From Silene latifolia (lineage: Eukaryota; Streptophyta; Magnoliopsida; Caryophyllales; Caryophyllaceae), in the NCBI RefSeq assembly GCF_048544455.1, contig NC_133526.1:12602001-12666000 (forward strand): a DNA stretch of 64,000 bases, read 5' to 3'. Below the pieces are notes generated by a model. The model saw only the letters and a list, made by a program, of their open reading frames with translations. It was not told where the DNA came from and searched no databases. Positions 56,872 to 64,000 of this stretch are shown piece by piece; positions within the stretch are counted from its first letter, which is position 1; each line of letters starts with the position of its first letter. The translations under genes were made by a program, and so were the position numbers.

Positions 56872-59800
56872 TCATTTCAGTTGGTCGAGGTTTGTGGGGT
56901 TCGAAAACTCATTCCCATCTAAGTCTGTGATTCTAACCGCACCTCCTGGAAGTATGGATTTGACTAGGTATGGTCCGGCCCAATTAGGTTTGAATTTTCC
57001 CCTTGGGTCGACGGGTAAAAGAGCTCTAACCGATTTGAGTACTAAGTCTCCTTCTTTGATGTTTCTTGGTCTAACCCTTTTGTTGAAAGCTCGTTTGATA
57101 CGTGCTTGATATGTTTGGACATTATGCAAGGCACGTAGCCTACGTTCATCCAGGAGGATGAGTTCTTCATATCTATCCCTCTTCCAATCGGCTTCAGGGA
57201 TTTGACTTTCGAGTAGAATACGCAAGGATGGTATTTCTAGCTCGACTGGTTGTACGGCCTCCATGCCGTAGGTCAAATAGAAAGGAGTAGCCCCAGTGGG
57301 CGTCCTTACTGATGTACGATATCCCCATAAAGCAAAGGGTATCTTGCTTGGCCAATCTCTATAGTTGTCAGTCATTTTCTTGAGAATTGTGACGACGTTC
57401 TTGTTTGCCGCCTCTACTGCACTGTTAGTCTGTGGTCTATAGGGCGAAGAGTGGTGATGCTTGATCTTGTATTTGGCTAGCAACTGTTCGGTTTCAGCTT
57501 GGAAGTGTGACCCATTATCGCTGATGATCTCATGTGGGCAACCATATCGACAGATGATGTTGTTCTGTATGAATTTTGCCACATTCTTAGCCGTAAGAGC
57601 GGTGTAAGAAGCTGCTTCTACCCACTTGGTGAAATAGTCAATTGCTACTAGAATGAAACAGTGACCTCCTGTTCCGGCTGGGGTTATCTTCCCGATTATG
57701 TCAATTCCCCATGCGGAAAATGGCCAAGGAGATGTCATCGTGTATAGCAACGAGGGAGGTACGTGTTGTATGTTCCCGAAGATTTGACAATTGTGGCAAT
57801 GTCTCACGTATTTGATGCAATCAGATTCCATGGTGGTCCAATAATACCCTAGACGTGTGATTTTCTTTGCCATCATGGGCCCGCTCATGTGAGGACCGCA
57901 TTCTCCGTCGTGGACTTCTTCCATCACCTTTCGTGCCTGTGAATGATCAAGGCAACGTAGGACTACACCAAGAGGTGTTCTTTTGTATAATTCTCCTTGC
58001 ATCAGGATGTATTGGGAAGCTAGTAGGCGTATAGCACGTTGTCCCCTTTTGTCCATATCCGGTGGATAGGTACCATTAAGCTTGAAATCCAGGATCGCTT
58101 GGAACCAGGGTTCCTGTGTGATTTCTTCTTCATCGGTGATTTGATGGACATAAGCCGGTTCTGATCGTCGTTCGATACACAAAGGCATTTCTACCATATG
58201 GTCTGGCATATTTATCAAAGAGGCGAGTTTCGCAAGAGCGTCTGCAAATTGATTTTCCTCTCGAGGTAGGTGTAAGTAGGTTACGTGATCAAAAAATTGA
58301 GCCACTTGGTCAATCCTAGCTTGATAGGGTGCGAGGCTTTCGCTTCGGATTTTCCAGGACCCTGTAACTTGATTGATAATCAGTGATGAATCCCCATGTA
58401 CTCGGAGGTTTTTGATGCCTAAGCTTACTGCTGCTTGAAGTCCAATGAGACAAGCTTCATACTCTGCAGCGTTGTTTGTCACCTCGAAGTCGAGTTTGAC
58501 AGCGATTGGTGTATGCTCACCTTCAGGAGAAATGAGCAACACTCCTATTCCGAATCCTCTTAAATTTGATGCCCCATCAAAGTATAGATCCCACGAGTCT
58601 ACGTCTGTTTGGAGTATATCCTCGTCGGGAAATGACCAAGTGTCTATGGTTTGCGCGTCGTTGATAGGATTTTCTGCGAAGAATTCGGCGACGGCGCGAC
58701 CTTTTATGACTTTTAGTGGTACATATTTAAGGTCGAATTCTGAGAGCATCAGAGTCCACCTTGCAAGGCGTCCGTTGAGGACGGGTTTCTCGAAGAGGTA
58801 TTTGACTGGATCCATTTTGGAATATATTTTGACGGAGTAGCTAAGCATGTAGTGACGTAGCTTCTTCGTTGCCCACACAAGAGCGAGGCATGTCTTTTCG
58901 AGTTGCGAGTACTTGCACTCATATTCCAAGAACTTCTTACTTAGATAGTAAATAGCTCTTTCTTCACTTCCTACAGTTTGAGCCAGCATAGCGCCCATGG
59001 CAGTTTCAGTTACTGTGAGATACAAACCAAGAGGTTGATCTCGTTGTGGTGGCATGAGCACTGGTGGTTTAGCTAATATCTCCTTGATTCGGTCAAACGC
59101 CTTTTGACAATCATCATCCCACATGGTGTGGTCTGTTTTCTTGAGTTTCTTGAAGATAGGCTCGCAAATCATAGTAAGTTTCGATATGAATCGACTTATG
59201 TATTGTACCTTTCCCAGGAATCCCCTGACTTCTTTTTCTGTTTGAGGTTGTGGCATTTCGATCAGAGCCTTGATTTTCGAGGGATCTATTTCTATACCGC
59301 GTTGGCTAACGACGTATCCCAGGAGTTTTCCGGATGTTACCCCAAATGTGCATTTCTGAGGATTGAGTCTCATGTTGTACTTTCGTAGCCTTGCGAAGAA
59401 CTTGCGAAGGTTTGTAATGTGTCCCTCTCTTTCCTTGGATTTGACGATCATATCATCTACATATACCTCAACTTCTTTGTGCATCATGTCATGTAGGAGT
59501 GTAGTTGCGGTGCGTTGGTATGTAGCTCCGGCGTTGATTAATCCGAACGGCATTACTGTATAGCAATAGGTTCCCCATTGGGTGACGAAAGTTGTCTTGT
59601 GCATATCTTCCATGGCCATCTTGATTTGGTTATAACCCGCATACCCATCCATGAAGGATAGTAATGCGTGGTCTGCAGTATTGTCTACCAATATGTCAAT
59701 GTGAGGTAGAGGGAAGTCATCTTTCGGACTTGCTTTGTTTAGGTCCCTGAAGTCAACACAAACACGGATTCTCCCATCCTTTTTGGGTACGGGTACTATG

Positions 59801-60191
59801 TTGGCTACCCAGTCAGAGTACTCGGAAACTTTGATGAACCCGGCTTTGAATTGCTTATCCACTTCCTCTTTAATCTTTAGAGCCCATTCTGTTCTCATTC
59901 GTCGAAGCTTCGTTTCACTGTGCTTGAAACCCGCTTAATCGGAATCCTATGTTCGGCGATATCCCTGTCGATCCCTGGCATGTCTTTGTAGGACCAAGCG
60001 AAAACGTCTTTGAATTCATTTAGGAGGCCTATGAAATCGGCCCTTTCGGTAGAGCTCAAGGTAGTCCCTATCCTAAGTTCTTTGGGTTCTAGTTCGGTTC
60101 CTACGTTGATGGGTTCAGTGTCCTCTATTACTGGTCCCCCTTCCCCTTCCTGTAATATTTCTTTGGCTACGTAGGGAGGTATTTCGGTCAA
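56872..60191 (-). CDS. Ogre-like pol: reverse transcriptase, RNase H, integrase
   Basis: More than 1000 residues. Reverse transcriptase: EYSDWVANIVPVPKKDGRIR, FMDGYAGYNQIKMA, TVMPFGLINAGATYQR and the catalytic VYVDDMIVKS near 59460. RNase H: an RT-attached part (AIYYLSKKFLEYECKYSQLE) and a second ribonuclease-H-like part (LYFDGASNLRGFGIGVLLIS). Integrase: HDGECGPHMSGPMMAKK with CHNCQIFGN, the core WGIDIIGKITPAGTGGHCF, ISDNGSHFQ and PYRPQTNSAVEAANK, and the C-terminal IKEGDLVLKSVRALLP. The double RNase H layout is known in Ogre/Tat elements. Looks nearly whole here, but the element is treated as a fossil. Confidence 0.88.
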
Positions 60192-60606
60192 GTCTGGATC
60201 TTGGTCATCCTCGCATCATCATAAACAGAATGCACTCGAAAGAACACGAGAGTAAGCGAACCCGATTTATTCATATTAAGATTTGAGTAAAGTTGAAACA
60301 AAGAAGCCAACCGATCCATGGTCGGTGGCGGCAAAGGAACGATGGTTGGGGCATTCCCGAACTACCGTGACTACTCGATGCTAGGCTAGGAGAAACGAAG
60401 GGAGTGGGGATGACAACAGGAGTAGACTCTCTAATGACTTCTCTAGACTCCGACTCTGACTCCGACTCCGACTCCGACTCGAACTCGTCGTCTTCTGGTT
60501 CTCCTTTGAACATTTCTCCTTCTCCAAAGAGTGAGCTTGAAGAGCCTTCCTTGGTTGTTGGTCCATTTGATAGATTTCCTCCATCCTTTCGCCGCTTTGT
60601 GTCGAT
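60192..60606 (-). other. Spacer between protease and reverse transcriptase regions
   Basis: Contains a GACTCC-type microsatellite (60437-60482). Ogre elements are known to splice an intron near this place, between protease and reverse transcriptase; whether it is spliced here is inference. Confidence 0.5.
60437..60482. repeat. GACTCC microsatellite
   Basis: CTCCGACTCTGACTCCGACT and further units; in the - direction it would read as Glu-Ser repeats. Confidence 0.85.
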
Positions 60607-62481
60607 TTACGTGATTAACGCGGTGGGGTTGAAGCGATCGTCCTGAAGTATCATAGTAATGATCTCATCCTGCGCGGCCCTAATGAATCGGTCCTCTCCA
60701 AATAATAGGCTAACGGCTTGTTCGTCGAAGCAAGGTGCTTGACGGGTTTTGACGGTAGGAACCGTTTCGGGAGGAATGAAGTAGCAATCGTGAAAGATCT
60801 CGATTCCGGCTAACTTCCTCTCAAGATAATGCCAAGGTTCGGGAAACCCATGAAAGAGTTCTGAACTTCCTTCTTGAACGAAGTACCCATTTAAGGTGGG
60901 GAGATATGGCCTCATTTGGACTCCCACGTACTTGCGATTTTGGACTTGAGCGAGCATTTCGAGAACTTCTTCAGCTGTGGGTTTGTATCCTAACCCAAGT
61001 GGTATCCTTGTCGAGTTTCCTTTCTTGTATGGTGCAAAGGTGTTCTTCCGAACTGGGTTTAAAGGCATTCCAGGGAAGTATCCTTGATTCTTGAGTATGT
61101 GGTTGACCACCAAGTTGGAGTAGGGATTATAGTACAAGGGTGCCAACTCGCTTTCTATAACGTTCACACTTTGGAAGCCCCCAAGTTCGTATATGGGATC
61201 CGCAAGGACTTGATTGTTTGATTGCTTCTCAATTATTGCCTTGATAGGTGACGAAGTGATCGTCACAACTTTGCCATTGAGTGGGATCTTGATCTTTTGG
61301 TGAAGGGTGGATGTTACCGCTTTGGAAGCGTGAATCCAAGGCCTTCCCAGAAGTATGTTGAATGAAGCTTCGATGTCCACTATTTGGAAGTTGACTTTTC
61401 GTTCGATGGGTCCCGTGGCTATGGTTAGGCTAGCAAGTCCGACCACTTTTCGTCGCGTACCGTCATATGCGCGTACACCTTGATTGGTGGGAGTCCAATC
61501 CGACTCTTTCATGCCTAGTTTATATGCCGTTTTGAGGGGTATGACGTTGACCGCGGAGCCATCATCTACCAAAGTCATTGGCACATTCTTCTTTAAACAA
61601 ATGACAGTGATGTATAGAGCAAGGTTGTGACTAGCGCCAAAAGGTGGCAAGTCTTCATCTGAGAAAGTAATAGGATTACTTAACCTTGGTGATTCTTGGA
61701 AGACCAAGTTGACTACATCTTCGGGAGTAGAGTTATGTGCTACATTCAGTTTGGCCAAAGCTTGCAGTAAAGCTTGGCGATGCGGAAATGAGCTTGCCAC
61801 TAGTTGCCAGACTGAAAGATCAGCCTTGGTTTTCTGTAATTGCTTGAGCAAATGATCAGTGGGGTCGTCTTCGTTGTCATTTGGTGTGATGACATTGGTT
61901 GGACCGTTTTGAGTGGTGCTTTGATATGGGCGACCCGAACGAGTTAGGTGATCCACATCTTGGTCTTCACCATTTTGGACTATTTCCTTGACCAAGGAGT
62001 TTTCAATGAGGTATTCGTCTTCATCGTCATCGGCCCACACCCCATTGATTGCAGCTAGTTCCTTCATTCTCATGATATCACTTTCTAGTTGTATGATTTG
62101 ATCGACTAGTTTATCAACCACGGCGACTACCTCTTGCATAGTAGCATTTTGAGAGAAGATTAATGGTACACGTTCTTTAGGTGTTGCATTGGGATCGCGT
62201 AAGGTCGTTACCATGTTTTCTAGTTCCCACACTTGTCTATCTACACTCCTTGCCCATGCGATGAAGTCGGAAATGGTAGGGGAGATGGTAGAGTAGAGTC
62301 TTTCTTTCTCAATTGCATGAATTTCATTTTCGGTGGGAGAAATGAGATGTGAGCAATCTAAGGTAGATTCGTCACTTGTAATCACTAGAACTCCAAGAGG
62401 ATTCTGAGTGTTGTTGGGCTTACCTCCTGGTGGAATTGGAAGTCGACCGTCTTCAATCATATCCTGAAGCACGTGTTTCAA
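60607..62481 (-). CDS. Ogre-like gag 3' part and protease region
   Basis: The protease site is TLVDDGSAVNVIPLKTAYKL (near 61549), with the later ILLGRPWIHASKAVTSTLHQ motif typical of gypsy retropepsins. The upstream part is acidic and includes ENSLVKEIVQNGEDQDVDHL. It abuts the gag frame at 62478-62481. Confidence 0.8.
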   Translation of the reverse strand: MKHVLQDMIEDGRLPIPPGGKPNNTQNPLGVLVITSDESTLDCSHLISPTENEIHAIEKERLYSTISPTISDFIAWARSVDRQVWELENMVTTLRDPNATPKERVPLIFSQNATMQEVVAVVDKLVDQIIQLESDIMRMKELAAINGVWADDDEDEYLIENSLVKEIVQNGEDQDVDHLTRSGRPYQSTTQNGPTNVITPNDNEDDPTDHLLKQLQKTKADLSVWQLVASSFPHRQALLQALAKLNVAHNSTPEDVVNLVFQESPRLSNPITFSDEDLPPFGASHNLALYITVICLKKNVPMTLVDDGSAVNVIPLKTAYKLGMKESDWTPTNQGVRAYDGTRRKVVGLASLTIATGPIERKVNFQIVDIEASFNILLGRPWIHASKAVTSTLHQKIKIPLNGKVVTITSSPIKAIIEKQSNNQVLADPIYELGGFQSVNVIESELAPLYYNPYSNLVVNHILKNQGYFPGMPLNPVRKNTFAPYKKGNSTRIPLGLGYKPTAEEVLEMLAQVQNRKYVGVQMRPYLPTLNGYFVQEGSSELFHGFPEPWHYLERKLAGIEIFHDCYFIPPETVPTVKTRQAPCFDEQAVSLLFGEDRFIRAAQDEIITMILQDDRFNPTALIT

Positions 62482-63611
62482 CTTGTAGCATTTTTCTGTG
62501 TCATGTCCTTTGCCCCTATGGTACTCACAAAGGGAGTTTTCATCCCGAACTTGGACTTTCTTTCGGGTTCGGGAGTAGGTCCAATGGGTTGGAGTTTACC
62601 TTGCTTCATTAGCCTTTTTAGAGCGTTGGAGTATGTGTCCCCAAGGTTCGTGAACTTCCTTGGTGGGCTAGTCTTCTTGGATGGCTCGAGAAGGTTAACT
62701 TCGTCGGTTTTGCTAGTAGAGCCGTATGAACGACTCGTGGACCCTTGATATCCTCGACCTACCGTTTTGGACAAGAGCCCTTTACGGATGTCATCTTCGA
62801 TTCGTGTTCCTAGTACAGTTAAGTCCTTGAAGGTCTTGATGTTTTGATATCTCAAATGGTTGGCATATATGGGTTTGAGATTATCCACGAACTTTTCCAC
62901 GAGGGTAGCCTCATCCGGGCGTTCAACTAGTTGAGTACTAGTCTTCCTCCACCTACTTAGGAAGTCGGTGAATCCTTCTTTGTCATTTTGGGTAAGAACC
63001 TCTAGAGTACGCATGTTGACTTGGATCTCGGCATTATCCGCGTATTGTTTCGAGAACTCGATCGCGGCGTCTTCCCAAGTAGCGACCTTTTTGTGATCTA
63101 AAGTGTAGAACCATTGTTTTGGGATGGTGTCAAGAGATGAAGGAAAGATCCTTAAGAACATCTCGGGTTTGATGCCTTTGATAGACATGTAGTCCTTGAA
63201 GGCGCGGATGTGGTTCAAAGGGTTCTCATGTCCTTTAAACTTAGGGATATCCGTCATGCTAAAGTTAGTGGGCAATTTGGAATTGACGGTTTCATACTTG
63301 CGATTGTTCTCCCTGTAAATGTCATCCCCCTTAAGGTACATCAATTGCTCCTCTAGGTATTGGAGTCTTTTCTCAGCTGCAGTTGTTCCTAGGACAGGAT
63401 TCTCATCTTTAGACTCGTCATCGGAAAATTGTAGCACTCCACTTTTAGGGGGAGGTAGCTTCCCCTCTACATCAAAGATACGGCCTTCGATAAGCTCAAG
63501 GCGGTCATAGGTTTGTTCTTGAGTGATTTGCATTTGGGTTATCGCAGCCAGGATTCGATCATTACTTTCTTGAATTTGCTGGAGGTTCGTTTCATCACTT
63601 GACCCAGGCAT
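62478..63611 (-). CDS. Ogre-like gag
   Basis: Starts MPGSSDETNLQQIQESNDRI. The retrotransposon Gag core follows: DIPKFKGHENPLNHIRAFKD, YMSIKGIKPEMFLRIFPSSL, KQWFYTLDHKKVATWEDAAI and FLSRWRKTSTQLVERPDEAT. About 377 residues. Forms the particle in the living family. The ATG at 63611 is the first in frame after the leader. Confidence 0.85.
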   Translation of the reverse strand: MPGSSDETNLQQIQESNDRILAAITQMQITQEQTYDRLELIEGRIFDVEGKLPPPKSGVLQFSDDESKDENPVLGTTAAEKRLQYLEEQLMYLKGDDIYRENNRKYETVNSKLPTNFSMTDIPKFKGHENPLNHIRAFKDYMSIKGIKPEMFLRIFPSSLDTIPKQWFYTLDHKKVATWEDAAIEFSKQYADNAEIQVNMRTLEVLTQNDKEGFTDFLSRWRKTSTQLVERPDEATLVEKFVDNLKPIYANHLRYQNIKTFKDLTVLGTRIEDDIRKGLLSKTVGRGYQGSTSRSYGSTSKTDEVNLLEPSKKTSPPRKFTNLGDTYSNALKRLMKQGKLQPIGPTPEPERKSKFGMKTPFVSTIGAKDMTQKNATS

Positions 63612-64000
63612 CTTGGAAACTGGATAAGAGATCGGCGACGAATCAAAACACGATCGACCATTCTATCACACTAGCTAAAAGAGGAAAAGATTTGACTCGT
63701 GAAGTGGGTGTGTGCCACTTGTGTTGAGTGAGTTTTGAAGAAAGACAAGGTCTTTGAAAATGTGTGTCCTAGTCAACTGTAGTGTAGTTGTAGGAGTGGA
63801 CTCGAAGTGAGGTTTTGAAATGGGCTTGTGGCCCGAATTTTGACTTGACAAACGGACAGAATTTTGACCGGATTTTGCGCTAATTAAAGGCCTAATTTTT
63901 TTCGAAATTTTTGTTTGAAAATGAGGATTTTGAATTTTTGAAAATTCGTCATGGTTTTGTTTAGAAATGGTGATCACGTAAGGTTTACATATTTATACAA
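63612..64000 (-). other. Leader of the Ogre-like element
   Basis: Sequence upstream of gag. No primer-binding site or LTR edge was found before the window ends. Confidence 0.5.

Larger units (their letters stand above)
40616..64000 (-). mobile_element. Ogre-like Ty3/gypsy LTR retrotransposon, copy 2 (5' end beyond window)
   Basis: Genomic sense on -. Reading from right to left: leader, gag, protease region, reverse transcriptase-RNase H-integrase, two accessory genes on the opposite strand, purine tract (about 49748-49760), then a 2.4 kb LTR ending at 40616. About 16.6 kb of its own sequence is in the window; the LTR also contains a 6.7 kb insertion of another element. The Gag and Pol motifs and the antisense accessory genes fit the Tat/Ogre lineage. 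The coding parts are long and open with only a few interruptions. The 5' LTR is beyond base 64000, so no LTR-LTR age can be read. Confidence 0.85.

Noticed and set aside
60404-60646. Asp-Ser repeat protein on +
   Set aside because: Arises from the GACTCC microsatellite inside the Ogre-like element; no domain and no support.

Overview
The window is nuclear DNA of a flowering plant. It holds two intron-bearing host genes in an AT-rich background, surrounded by nested LTR retrotransposons and small DNA transposons. The element mix (an Ogre-like and a Tat/Retand-like Ty3/gypsy element, both with antisense accessory genes) recalls Caryophyllales such as Silene. That placement is inference, because no marker gene fixes the species.

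Layout. Bases 1-6507 are the 3' part of an Ogre-like Ty3/gypsy element (copy 1, genomic sense on +). It carries an antisense plant-mobile-domain (PMD) gene and a 2.4 kb LTR. Its end lies inside the gag of a Ty1/copia element (6508-11303). From 11304 to 29361 the DNA is mostly host sequence. It contains MITEs, a probable SINE, a P-type cyclin gene (CYCP3-1, +), a convergent TRB/Smh telomere-repeat-binding gene (-, five coding exons, about 291 aa), a 554 bp fold-back DNA transposon and a Helitron with a MITE inside it. Bases 29362-39686 are a young Tat/Retand-like element with both LTRs (about 1% apart), a degenerate internal tandem-repeat field and an antisense accessory gene. From 40616 past the right edge runs a second, longer Ogre-like element (copy 2, genomic sense on -). 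Its LTR is split by a partial chromovirus-type element (40945-47686). It carries two antisense accessory genes (PMD at 51.5-53.8 kb; a second at 54.8-56.3 kb), then integrase, RNase H, reverse transcriptase, protease and gag.

How it fits together. The two host genes look intact and unrelated in function: a cyclin, and a chromatin and telomere factor of the Myb plus linker-histone type. Both have notable 5' leaders. In the TEs, the most interesting structure is in the Ogre-like family. It has an intron-bearing accessory gene on the opposite strand whose copy-to-copy differences are mainly silent. Its second antisense gene has a promoter that copies the order of landmarks in the LTR promoter. 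A GC-rich double-hairpin motif recurs at corresponding places in both copies, near each of the element's putative promoters. No rRNA, tRNA, CRISPR or bacterial features were seen.
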